Positions 22,860 through 33,202 of a stretch of 64,000 nt of DNA are shown in pieces. The position numbers were made by a program, and so were the translations under genes. How positions within the stretch are numbered: the stretch's first letter is position 1; each line of letters opens with the position of its first letter. The stretch is from Acanthosepion pharaonis. Taxonomy: Eukaryota > Mollusca > Cephalopoda > Sepiida > Sepiidae. The stretch is taken from NCBI GenBank assembly GCA_903632075.3, contig CAHIKZ030004736.1, positions 804,001-868,000 on the forward strand, written 5' to 3'. The notes under the pieces are model-generated. The model did no database searches, was not told the origin of the DNA, and saw only the letters and a program-made list of their open reading frames with translations.

Positions 22860-23344
22860 TCTGCTGAGTGCAATCTCTTATCAGGTTGTTACTCGAGAAC
22901 TGAGTTAAAGCAAGGTAAGAAATATGTTGTTTCGTTTTGCACAAATTCTGATGTTAAGTGATACACAATAAGTACATTCCTCATACTTTCCTCATCTTTC
23001 CACTGACAATTATTATCTCTTGAGAAGACGAGTAGTCTCACACACTGGAATTATTTGAATCACTTGCAAACAGAGACTGACAGTATTTTTTTCTAATGTT
23101 CTCGTTTCTAACATTTTGTATCGTATAGCGTATGTCGGAAATTAGTTTTAATATCATGTCCCTTGAGGACGTAGTTAACTTGAGCTTCCCAAAAATCTAT
23201 TTTCTTCCAATGCCTTCACCTATGTCTTTGAATTCAAAGTTGCCCTTCTTCTAGACTAGACACTTTTCTATTTAATCCATAACTAGAGGGAGGAGAAATA
23301 TAGAATCATTTCTTTGTGATTGAAGGGATAAATGCGAAGAGAAT
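22860..23344. other. Non-coding stretch, possible LINE 3' UTR
   Basis: The sequence right of the (TTA)n array may be 3' UTR of a second minus-strand LINE ending in that array. I find no coding remnant. Confidence 0.25.
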
Positions 23345-23352
23345 CAATAGAC

Positions 23353-24216
23353 TAATGGTTCTCATCCGGGATTCATATGAACCCCTGGGGAGTCTATATA
23401 AAAATAATTGGGGTCCACACACAAAAAGTAGCAGATTGGGAAAATATGTTAGTGGTCCATAGTGTAATTTCACTTCGGAAATGTTGTTATGACTGAGGAT
23501 TGAAATTTCTACGGTAATCTACGCTATATTAAAATATTAAAAATAGAAAAAAAAAACTCTAAAACGAGCAGAAAATGAGATCAAGCGATGTAAATTCGTG
23601 TCCCTTTTACCTTACTAGATGTTTTGACTGTAAAAGTTGAATAAAAACTGAGAAGGATATATAAAGTAAGGCTTATATATATAAAGGAAAATTATATAAC
23701 GATTAAAATTTATGATATAGATTAATTTAATATATTAATAATAAATGATAATATTAATTTTAAATATTAATAAAGTAATATATTAATATAAATTAATTAA
23801 TACAGTAATAGACTCGACATTGTAAAAAGTGGTGATCTTCGACTATCATTGACATCGATGAAGCCAAATATAAAAAAGCTCGCACAGCAACATCAACTAC
23901 AGGGATCTCATTGAAAAAATGTGTACTTTTAAAAAATTATCAATATCTCACATATTTTAAAATCGTTTATTATGAGTTATTTTACTAGTTGCTTAAATGT
24001 TCCATAGAATTTAATTCTTAAATAACTGTTTATTTTCATTAAGTTAGTTTTACTTCAAAATAAAGCATATATATTTACTATTTGTATAAAACAATTCCTA
24101 GACTTATTTATTAGTAATTTATCATCGAATTGTTAAGGGTTTCAAAAAAAAAAAACAAGTAAAAAAAGTAAAAGTGGTTCATAGGTAAAAAAAAAAAAAA
24201 ATGATGAGAACCACTG
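23353..24216. mobile_element. hAT-type non-autonomous element with target duplication
   Basis: The left end TAATGGTTCTCATCCGGG and right end GATGAGAACCACTG are inverted repeats of the CAGTGGTTCTCA type found in hAT elements. The subterminal GAACCCCTGGGGAGTC is also characteristic. The element is flanked by CAATAGAC (23345-23352) and CAATAGAA (24217-24224), a 7/8-matching 8 bp target-site duplication as expected for hAT. The 864 bp interior is very AT-rich and encodes nothing, so it would need a transposase from elsewhere. Confidence 0.8.
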
Positions 24217-24224
24217 CAATAGAA

Positions 24225-25005
24225 TAAAAGGAAATATGAACTCAATACGTCAATTCCATTTTCCCCAGTGATAACTGTTTCATTATCTTCACATTCATCA
24301 AGCTGACAAGCGAAAAAAAAAAGGAAATATTTTGATACACTGTAAATATGTAAATGAACGAGAAACATGTTTTTATTCCTGTCAACAGATTGAATGAGAT
24401 TGGCTACGCTTAACATCGAGATACATCGGACGTCAAAATTTTAATGTTGAGCCTCTCTATAACCTTCTAATGTAAATTGCAACCGGAGATTGTTATATTT
24501 TTCTCATATTGATTACGTCAATAAAACTGTTGTCTGAATACATTTCTTGCTGAACGGAATGCTTCATAAGTTTTCGTTTTGTCATTTATTTACTCACGAG
24601 GTTTTTTGTGTCAATTGATTAAAGAATTTCAACATTTTTACGTTCACTGTCTGATTTTCAATTCTTTCATCTGCGATAAATATCTCAAATTGAATTTTGT
24701 AAATTAGATTTGCGCACAGTGCAATGAATGGAATGAATATGGCTTCAGTTCCATTGCCTCTTGACTGGACGCAATTATTTGTTTAACAGTAAGAAAGACT
24801 TTAATACTGAAAAAATGATTTCATCTAAATGATGTTTTCATGCATAATATCTGAGACAAGTAATAATTGACATCGATGTTTTACTTAATTATTCCCGTTT
24901 TTCCCATTAGTGTCCGTAATATATACCACCCGACCCATTTCATCGTTTGTGAAACTTGACAGAGACTTCATAGCTTAATACAGTCCACAAATATACGGCT
25001 TTTAC
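24225..25005. other. Non-coding stretch, nothing recognised
   Basis: AT-rich flank of the hAT-type element with no supported feature. Confidence 0.3.
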
Positions 25006-25009
25006 AAGC

Positions 25010-25080
25010 ATGTTTCTTCTTTTATGTGACGTAAGAGATCATGGCCCTCCACAATTATTTACCACTAAGTAATATTCTCT
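25010..25080 (-). pseudogene. LINE-A terminal scrap
   Basis: GATCATGGCCCTCCACAA at about 25037-25054 is the complement of the stretch that encodes the final LW.AMI.HV residues of LINE-A. The same words occur at 48697-48714. Confidence 0.35.
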
Positions 25081-25204
25081 TACTATCTTTTTACTGTTTT
25101 CTCAATAAACATCGAATATTTTTTTGTAAATAAAAATAAAAAAGAAAAGAAAAATGAAAGTGTTTTCGGGGGAAAGTGGATATGTCTGGACTATCGGTTT
25201 CTTC

Positions 25205-25560
25205 TTCTACACACCGCGTCCCTTCAGGACGTGATCGATCAGGCTCTCCACAGCTTCCTATCACTCGAGGCCCTTAGTAGCGTTTCCATCTTTGCCAAGT
25301 TTCCGCTTCCAATTCAGCTTTTCATTCGTACTAGCTAGTTAAGCTGACTTCCCTTATCTCTTTTGCTCTCGATATGCTCTCCTTCCTAATTATGTGTCCA
25401 AGAATTTTCAGTTATCTATTTCTGATTTTGAATATTAGTAATCTTTTTGTTTATATTATCGTTATATTTTGCACTGTCTATTGAATTCTTAGTATTATTC
25501 AGTATTTCTGTTGCCTCTAGTTTCTTCTTCATCTGTGGAGAGATTGTTGACCATACATAC
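25205..25560 (-). pseudogene. LINE-A reverse transcriptase, C-terminal tail
   Basis: On the minus strand: MKKKLEATEIL near 25540, IQNQK near 25420, a LGHIIRKE-like piece near 25395, then KRDKG near 25345 and a final LW...IDHVLK-like end near 25230. Most of the segment is frame-shifted. It ends just short of the (CA)n array. Confidence 0.6.
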
Positions 25561-25566
25561 GTACAG

Positions 25567-25620
25567 ACACACACACGCACAAACGCACCCACACGCACAA
25601 ACACACGCACAAACACACAA

Positions 25621-25652
<32 letters not shown>
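25567..25652. repeat. (CA)n-rich then (TA)n array
   Basis: Interrupted CA/CG repeats followed by about 11 TA units. HTHTHT- and CVCVCV-type open frames here are artefacts. Confidence 0.9.
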
Positions 25653-25984
25653 CCAGATGTAATGAGGACGAAAATAATGTAAATTCTAACATTTACAGTA
25701 TTAATTCAGTAGAGGTCCTAATACCAAGACTAGAGCAATAATTATTTTATATAGATTTTTACATGTAGACAAAAACAATTCCCCACAACAAATTCGTGTT
25801 TCGATGCCTTATTTGCATCTCGACTGGTGGGAACTAAAAATGGTTATGGACAATTCTACTCAAAAAACAAACTGCCTATGGTACGTCACTTCCGTAAAAA
25901 CTATAGGGAGGTACACCGTAAGAGGAAACAGTAAGGGGTAAAGAAAAGGGAGAAGAATGGAAAGAAGAGGAGGTTAGAGAATAA

Positions 25985-26085
25985 GGTAATAGAAGTTTTG
26001 ATAGCGGAAGTGCCCGCTTGAATTCGAACTCGGCTCAATCCGAGCCGCTATCCATTATCGTTCCTTGATAACACTTCTTTATTTA
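25985..26085 (-). mobile_element. SINE-like tRNA-derived fragment
   Basis: On the minus strand, GATAATGGATAGCGGCTCGG followed by GAGTTCGAATTC at about 26017-26028 gives an A-box-like and B-box arrangement. It is similar in style to the fragment at 19500-19560. The boundaries are unclear. Confidence 0.4.
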
Positions 26086-26087
26086 AT

Positions 26088-26290
26088 GTCTACAGAAAAG
26101 ATAATACATACATGATGACCATCAATTCTGCCTTCTTAAAATTAGTGATTCGTCCTTTCTACCACCTTTCTTTTACTACCTTTCCTAGGTGATTTTGTAG
26201 CTTTACTACATTGTCTTTGGAATTCTTGCAGTTTTCTTTGTCTGTTAGCAATATGTGTCATCTCCAGATCTTATGTTTAGTTGGCGTTAA
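26088..26290 (-). pseudogene. LINE-A palm fragment
   Basis: The minus strand reads RSGDDTYC near 26260 (a decayed YADDTVLL active-site region), followed by TKKTAR and, frame-shifted, ILRRQN near 26140 (a KKTE-type position). The order matches the copy at 37350. It is very short and decayed. Confidence 0.45.
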
Positions 26291-26740
26291 TAAAAAAAAA
26301 AAAGAAGAAAAGATGACGCTGGAAAACAGATAGTAAAGTAAAATATCTACGACAACCTCGATGTTCCAAAACGAAATTCCAATACTAATCTTAGATGCTA
26401 ACTGGTGCCTCACCACGCGCAGTTAACTCCTCAACCTGTTCCTGTCCTCGGCCGACGCATTATGGCTTCCCCCCTCAACCCTGAGCTCTTCTCTCTCAAT
26501 CACTCTCTTTTCTCCGCTTAATCTTATCTTTGATCTGCCGATAACGTTGCTGTTAAATATACATTACCGTTTAGTCAGCGATTTCTTAATGCTTTCTATC
26601 TTGTCGGCCACTTCATCGGTCGTCTATCTCGATCTACCTGAGATGGAGGGTAGGGAAGGTCTGAGATGCCTGTTCAGATGATGCTGACTCATAGTCAGCA
26701 GAGAGGAAATAAAAGTAAGAGCCTTGCAGAATGGATGTGT
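26291..26740. other. Non-coding stretch, nothing recognised
   Basis: Includes an A-run near 26291 and an unassigned, somewhat GC-richer segment at about 26400-26650. Confidence 0.3.
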
Positions 26741-26764
26741 ATTTTATTTTCATGCCTAACACCT

Positions 26765-26826
<62 letters not shown>

Positions 26827-26879
26827 TTTGGATTTATTGTTTACTTATTGTACTTATTGTTAGGCATGAAAATAAAAAT
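26741..26879. repeat. Foldback around a (TA)n array
   Basis: The left arm 26741-26770 (ATTTTATTTTCATGCCTAAC, then a short insert and CTAACAAT) pairs with the right arm 26855-26879 (ATTGTTAGGCATGAAAATAA). The (TA)n array of about 28 units at 26768-26825 sits in the loop. Confidence 0.8.
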
Positions 26880-26881
26880 AT

Positions 26882-27002
26882 ATATATTAGATTTGCGTTT
26901 GTTTTAATGTAGGGTTGATATGTATTATTTCCTTGATGTCACACTATACCTAGTTAATAATACATAGCAACCCTACAGAAAACAAACGCAAATCCAATAT
27001 AT
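26882..27002. repeat. Hairpin repeat, about 46 bp arms
   Basis: The left arm 26882-26928 (ATTAGATTTGCGTTTGTTTT ... GTAGGGTTG ... TGTATTAT) is the near-perfect inverse of the right arm 26957-27002 (ATAATACATAGCAACCCTAC ... AACAAACGCAAATCC), with a 28 bp loop. It directly precedes PLE-3. Confidence 0.85.
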
Positions 27003-28580
27003 ATCCACCCAAATTCTAATCACTCTCCATCCATAATCAAACACATACCCTCCTCCATAGAATATAGAATTAACAATAACTTTTCCAGTGAAGATTAAAT
27101 TTTATATCACAGCCTTAAAAATAGTAGCTCTAAGTGCTCTGACATAAAATATATTAAACATAACAATAATAGTAAGAATAAAAATAGAAACAGAAAAATC
27201 ATTTGGTACTCACCTCCATTTAACCAAATGGTTAGTACTAAGTTAGGGCAGAAGGTTCTCAATTTAAGTGAGAAACACTTCCCCTGAAATAATCCACTCA
27301 GTAAGATTTTTAATAGAAAAACACTTAAATTATTTATTGCGGTACAGATAATCTTGAAAAATTATTAAAAAACGTAATGATAAAATTTTAAATTAATACA
27401 AAAAACTAATAATTGCCATACTAAAGCAGCAAAAGCTAATGTTACCAATATGTGTAATTGTAGAAATCCTAATGAGTGTCCATTGCTAAATAGGTGTCGA
27501 ACTGATTCCATTGTTTACCTAAGTAAAGAAGATAATCAGTTTGACTATAGAAAATCTATAGTTTCGACTATAGAAAATCCAACAGTTAATTTTTTTTATA
27601 TCGGCACTACTAAGAACTCTTTTAACGCTAGGTGGTATCAACATATATTATCTTTCAACAAGAATGCGTACAGAAATAGGACATCCCTTTGTAAATATTT
27701 TTGGTACTTAAAAGAAGTCAACAAAATCTCTACGATAAAATGGAAAATAATAATAATAATAATAAACTATAAATTGTAAATCTTTATATGATCTATGTGT
27801 TTACAGGAAAAATTCTATATAATCAAGTTTACTTACAAAAAAGCTCTGTTAAACCAAAGAAGTGAATTAACGGTGAGAGGTCAACACTGTCTATCTTTTA
27901 CCTCAAATATAGTTAAAAATATTTAAAAAAAAACAAAACAATTACGTATTACAATTTTATAGCCATCATTTTATTAGTATATAATCGTCCACCCTCTACG
28001 GGTAATTTACTTTATTTGGTTTATTCAACTTTAATATTGCTATGTTTTGCCATCTATTCAGTATTATTAGCATCGTATATAGATGTCCCATATCTTTAAT
28101 TTCTTTCTACATACCCCTTTAAGAACCTTCTAGAATATAAAAAAAAAATTTTAATTTGTTTCTGATAACTTTATGTCAGATTAACCTCCATCACCACTTC
28201 AACAAATAGAACGTCATATTTGTGCTACATTCATGATACATTTGTCGCTGCTATATTGTCCACAATCGTCAAAGATTAACATGTCTAAGCTCTGGTTTAC
28301 CGTGACATGAAAAAATAACTCACCCACTTCCACACTCTGACCTTATTTTTCTATTTTACGTAAATCTGAATTTAACTGGTTAATCGAGATATACCCACAA
28401 GTATATCTTTCATTCTGTCCTTAAGCTTCCTCCCGATAACTTTTGGAAAAGAGGTAATGATTTGTTTTTAAATTTCTTTAAAAAATTATTTTTATACTCC
28501 AGTTACCAACCATCGCCTGAGGAAGTGCAATCATAGAATTGAAACATGAAAGCTTTTGTGTAGCGATTTAATTTTTTTAT
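27003..28580 (+). mobile_element. Penelope-like element C-terminal fragment (PLE-3) with 3' region
   Basis: In order on the plus strand: IKHIPSSIEYRINNNFSSED near 27040-27098, NRNRKIIWYSPPFNQMVSTK at about 27185-27245, GQKVLNLSEKHFP then a stop, NPLSKIFNRKT after a shift near 27295-27325, and an open segment from 27450 with CNCRNPNECPLLNRCRTDS, FFYIGTTKNSFNARW, HILSFN and SLCKYFWYLK. The last part is the PLE GIY-YIG domain, with FYIG standing for the YIG half. The reverse transcriptase is missing. The 3' UTR runs to a hammerhead-like fold at 28512-28567, as reported for PLE termini. Confidence 0.75.
28512..28567 (+). ncRNA. Hammerhead-ribozyme-like fold (type I layout), PLE-3 terminus
   Basis: The stem I arms ATCGC (28512-28516) and GCGAT (28563-28567) are complementary over 5 bp. 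The core CTGAGGA at 28517-28523 fits CUGANGA, and GAAA starts at 28541. Stem III is ACA ... TGT, followed by A at 28562 in the cleavage position. Stem II is weak (CAAT with ATTG). Hammerhead motifs at PLE ends are established; activity of this copy is inference. Confidence 0.6.
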
Positions 28581-28691
28581 AATCTGCTATAATAAAAATA
28601 TTATAATAATATTTTGCTCTACTTTGCATTGAGCACTTTTCAAAAAGTAGAGCTGTGCATTTTTACACCATTTGTTCTTGCTCTTATTTGT

Positions 28692-28759
<68 letters not shown>

Positions 28760-29260
28760 AATCAAGAAAATAATTAAAGATTCATTTTGGTTATAATTTA
28801 TTTTGTGAATATTGTTATATTCATCTCTTGAGATCGAAAGTTCTTAATAAATGGAGAGATATACTAGATTAAAAAGAGAAGAAAGAGGGAGCGGTAGAAA
28901 GAAGAATAATATAATTTCTTTTAAAACATAAAAGAAGGGTAAAGAGGAGGAGTGAGAGAAGGTGGGAAAGATTTTTTTTAAATTTCATTTAGAAATATTT
29001 GTATGGCTTTAAATCTTTTAAAATTTTGTATTAATTTGTAGCTCATTACAATTGAACGAGCGCCAATATTTTAAAAAGAATTTTGAATTTATTTTATTTG
29101 TGTATTCATCGTGTCGACTTTTGCAAATACAGATGTCCAAACGCCACACTATCAGAAAACAAGAGCGGTAATATAGTAAAGTTTTATTGGTATTTTTCTA
29201 TCAATTCCTCAAAAAGCGTCTTCGTATGTTCGACTATGAAGACAAAATGTCTAAAATCCA
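28581..29260. other. Non-coding stretch with a (TA)n array
   Basis: Holds a (TA)n array of about 30 units at 28697-28756 and then AT-rich sequence. ATTGAGCACTTTT near 28629 matches PLE terminal sequence seen again near 35230 and 49890. Confidence 0.5.
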
Positions 29261-29267
29261 ATAAAAT

Positions 29268-29990
29268 ATTAGATTACTTATTACTTACATTATTTACATT
29301 ATTCGGACTGTTATCCTCATCTTCATTGCCATATTCACAACGTTTCAGCGGTTGTATGCTCCTGCTTTATTCAGGTGATTGGAATTTCGAATCGAACCCT
29401 TTATTTCGTCCACCGTGATAGATTGTTCTAGTTCCACCCACCGTGCCTCTTCCGGGTGTCTCAGTTATTTCCCTTTAACTCAACTCTCTAAGTTTTGGTC
29501 CAACACTGCTGTGGCCTGGTATTGAACTCAGTTATATACCGTACCTATGAACACTAACGGGATGTCCCAATCCTCATAAACACGTTGGACACTATTGTAA
29601 GTGGGGTTAATATGATGTCGAAGTAGTACACCACTAGCAGTGGTTTACCTACTTCCCGCCGCTGGTGAGTATTGTATTTTGTGATGTTATAAAGATTACC
29701 ATTTAATTTCCAACCTCCGTTTTGGTTATTTCTCATTCAGTAACCTTTTATAGGTTACAACAAACTCACAACTCTTTGGGTTTAGTCACTGGATCTAACC
29801 AATGTCTTTATCCACTGGGTCATGTTTCCTTGGGGAAATTCCAATCATCTGAAAAAGGCCGAAGCGTACAACGGCCGCAACGTTGTGTATATGGCAATGA
29901 AGATGAGGATAAGAGTCCGAATAATGTAAATAATGTAAGTAATCATAATACCTCATCTCAGAGATAAAGACAGATACTTATAATGTTTTC
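29268..29990. mobile_element. FB-A foldback miniature element, best copy (5), with insertion
   Basis: The left inverted end (about 29268-29390; ACTTACATTATTTACATTAT, TTCGGACTGTTATCCTCATC) and the right end (about 29845-29990; AAGATGAGGATAAGAGTCCG, AATGTAAATAATGTAAGTAA) match over about 120-130 bp. The tRNA-like interior, read on the minus strand, has its A box at about 29817 and B box near 29525/29765. It is split by a 232 bp insertion at 29531-29762, flanked by AACTCA on both sides. No protein is encoded. Confidence 0.8.
29531..29762. mobile_element. 232 bp insertion inside FB-A
   Basis: It interrupts GGTATTGAACTCACAAC, a motif intact in other FB-A copies, and duplicates AACTCA (29525-29530 and 29763-29768). 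The insert has no recognisable coding or Pol III signal and no strong inverted ends. Its class is unknown. Confidence 0.6.
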
Positions 29991-30585
29991 GTAAATTTTT
30001 AAAATGACTCGGTAGTTAAAAATTATATAAAAATGTGTTCACGTTATATATTATTGAAGAAATTGTTACCTTAGAAAAAATCCCAAACACAAGTTTAACG
30101 AAAGAAGTGTCAATATCTCATGAAACACGACTTCTGTGTTAAAAAATGCATTTCTGCGATATTTTAAACTAAAAGTACAAAATATTCGTTTCAAAAAAGA
30201 TTAATTACACTTTGAATAAAATTTCAGAAAAAGTATATTTTATTTTTGAAATATTTTTTAATAAAGAAAATTACGTTGTGTTGACAGGTTGGTCAATTTA
30301 GATGATTTTAACGTTTTTACCGATAAAAAGAAACAAAAAACAATTCGTTCCAATTATTTTAAATTCAGTTTGAAATACACCAATGTATTTTGCTTATGAA
30401 AATATTTTAATTTTACTATTTAATATTTTACTTTGAAATCAAAACTAAAATAAATGTTTCAATAAATTATTTTTGTATGTATATAATAATCATTTTATCC
30501 CAAGCAAGGCGATAATGCCAGTAAGACGCCAGAGGTCACTAAAAGTGAAAGAAAATAAAACCCTTTAGTGAGGAAAAAGATAATA
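29991..30585. other. AT-rich stretch, nothing recognised
   Basis: Strongly AT-rich, resembling in style the element at 55614-57257, but I could not align it. Confidence 0.25.
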
Positions 30586-30589
30586 AAAA

Positions 30590-31015
30590 AAAGATTCAGA
30601 AAGACGGAAGATTGATGTTGCACTTAATTTTTTAAGATTGTATGTGATAGAGAAGCAAGAAACCGGAAGAGAATTTTATAGGCGAAAAGTACGTGAAATG
30701 TAACTATTAGTCTAGAGCTTATATTAGTATAGGACATAGGTTACATCTAACTATTTCAACACTAAAATGATGAGATCTTGTTAGCAATCTAGTAGTAAAA
30801 TTGAGAAGACAGAAGATAACGATGGTCATTGCATTTCAGTTCTTGAAGATCAAAATTGATTGGGAAGCAAGAAACTGGATAAATGTCCCACAAGCGCCAT
30901 TTCAACTTTAAATTGATGAGACCTTGCCGCCAATCTAGTATTGCACTGTAATTCATAATGTTTGGGGGTGCTTTAGGTCGAAGCCTCTTTTTTCTTTTCA
31001 ATGAAAAGTCTTTCT
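30590..31015. repeat. Unclassified repeat REP-X, two tandem units
   Basis: Two related units (about 30630-30790 and 30835-30975) share GAAGCAAGAAACYGGA and GATGAGAYCTTG..RCAATCTAG. A third copy is at 42905-43115. On the minus strand all give a peptide like ILDWRQGLIN, so the repeat could be the remnant of a transposon protein or a SINE body. Confidence 0.5.
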
Positions 31016-31019
31016 CCAT

Positions 31020-31550
31020 TTCTTATGTCTAATCGGCGCTTCTGCTTTTAACAAAAGGAAAATATCTGCAACACCCCCACACTGCCACTACATTCTCTTC
31101 AGTTCTTTCTTCGAATTCTCTTTTCTTACGTTGATATGACTTCTCGATTGTAATCCACTCTCCCCTATTCCGACAGACCCATTTATTACCAGGTAGAGGG
31201 GGAGGCTTATTTTGTACAACGAGTTGGGCACGCAGGAACAGACATTTTCACTTCGTGAAGTGAGTGTTGTTGCTGTTGGGCATATTTTGCCATTCTGGGT
31301 GGCGGGGTTATGATACTTTTTCCTTGGCAGGCAAGGGTTTCCACGACTCTTGGTGGTCCCCATTCGACAGGAAGCCAAGAGAAAGAGAAAGCATTCAGAA
31401 ACGAATGCGATGAAATTCTCCCGTTAGCGATGGGCATGCGTCACATCTACATACCCGAACACACACGCACACTCACATACACACAGGTTTATATGTACAC
31501 CTGCAAAATGGATTAATATGAATATAAAGTGACATGCTTGCTCCAAGGTT
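31020..31550. other. GC-richer stretch, nothing recognised
   Basis: This is one of the least repetitive segments of the window, with several overlapping frames of 70-96 codons but no domain I recognise. A short palindrome CACTTCGTGAAGTG lies at about 31248-31261. Confidence 0.3.
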
Positions 31551-31578
31551 AGACAATTTAATGTTTAAAGACACATCT

Positions 31579-31849
31579 TTGTGTGTGTGTGTGTCTGTCT
31601 GTCTGTCTGTGCGCGCGCGCACGCGCGTGTGCATATGCAAATACGAATACACATGCGCAATTATCCGCCTTCGCATATTTTTCGAATCAATTATTTTGTT
31701 TTTCTATCTATCTATGCACCCATCTCAGTCTGTTCATATCTATCTATCTACCTATCTATTCATTACTGTGTATTTATCTCAATTGATTCATTATCTATCT
31801 ATTCCGTTGTTATATATATATATATGTGTGTGTGTTCGTGCCGGTCTAC

Positions 31850-31941
<92 letters not shown>
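31579..31941. repeat. Compound microsatellite
   Basis: Runs of (TG)n, (TCTG)n, (GC)n, (TATC)n and finally (TA)n at 31852-31941. The [12 protein letters not shown] and similar frames are artefacts. Confidence 0.9.
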
Positions 31942-31945
<4 letters not shown>

Positions 31946-32022
31946 AATTTAGAGATATACATATGAAGAAAAATATACTGAAAAAAAACAAACAAAATGC
32001 GATTATGCTGTTTTAATGTTTA

Positions 32023-32068
32023 ATGTCAACGTCGGACGTTTCGGTCTAATAGACCATCTTCAGGACAT
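32023..32068 (-). ncRNA. Hammerhead-ribozyme-like fold at a PLE-type terminus
   Basis: On the minus strand: ATGTC, CTGAAGA, then T plus GGTC-TATTA-GACC, GAAACGTCCGACGT, T, GACAT. Stem I pairs ATGTC with GACAT, stem II GGTC with GACC, and stem III ACGTC with GACGT around one base. The extra T before stem II departs from the standard core. A related copy is at 51494-51540 on the plus strand. Confidence 0.6.
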
Positions 32069-32069
32069 A

Positions 32070-33090
32070 TTCATAAAACATAATTAACATAGACCATAAA
32101 CAATTCAACATGAAAAAGACGATGGACATAAAAGCAATACCAATCCAAACAAATAACTGAAATCTTTTATAAGATCACCGTTCCGTTTAAATATGATCAC
32201 GTCGTCGTCACGTGGGCGACGTTGTGAAAACGTATTTCTAAAATTTGAGTATTTTGAATGAAAAACGAAAAGAATTTAGATATGAATAATAATAATGGTA
32301 TAATAATATTATACTGATGAAATAATGTGTATATATATGTATATCTATCTTTACTTTATTTTTTATAGACTAACATTCGTCTTTTTATTTCATATTCCAC
32401 TTATCGAGGAAGCATAGCCCTGAGAGTCGGTTTGAAAAAATAGCTGTTCGTGGGAAGAATCCGTTTGAGTGGAACTTCCGTCTCTCCAATGAAACACGAA
32501 TAGAATGAGCGGGAATCGCTACCATGAGCGTGGTATATTGAGACTGAGCCGCGAGGGTTAGAAATGGTGAAACTAAAGAATGTAGTTCGCCTGAACGCTT
32601 TCCATAGAAATGGCTACCAAGAATAGAAAGTTGGGAAGAAACATGATTGCCAACACCCTGAAGAGAAATGGAACTTAGAAGAAAGAATAAAGTTTGCTTT
32701 ACTGATTAATTAAGTTTTGAAAAATACAAAAACAAAAGATTTAAACCGATTTGCTGTGAAACGTTTTTATGTGCAATTATAATTTTCGTCGTATAATTAT
32801 AGATTCATTAAATAATATTAGTTAACGTTTGTTCTTTATTATGATAGTGTCTCTTTATGATGATAGTGTCCAATTAAATTTCGGCTAAAAATCAAGCAAA
32901 GTGAAAAAAATATGATTTTTGTATCACAAGCGCGCGCATACATATAAATACACACACGCAAGTAAAACTTGAAAAAACACATACGTTTGTTAATATACGT
33001 ACATGCGTAAACCTTAAAAGAGGAAAAAAAGATAAAAGAAATAACTAAATGAATAAATACAAATGAAAAATAAAATAGAAAACATATAAA
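32070..33090. other. Mostly unrecognised, possible LINE tail
   Basis: At about 32617-32680 the plus strand resembles the last residues of LINE-A (KVG..MIAN.L then a stop), but the match is short. The rest holds no supported feature. Confidence 0.25.
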
Positions 33091-33202
33091 AATTAGAACA
33101 AAATTAAAATATAATTTCTGTAATTGTACAATGAAATTAACAATCTTACATTTAGAATATTAATGTGAATTGAGTATATTTTGGCAACATTCTTTTCATT
33201 CA

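Noticed and set aside
25447..25741. Overlapping frames with HTHTHT, TRTNT and YIYIYI stretches
   Set aside because: Translations of (CA)n and (TA)n arrays. The same kind of frame occurs at 26666, 31534, 33583, 34915, 36593, 46345, 49390, 51559, 53102, 59938, 60339 and 62171.
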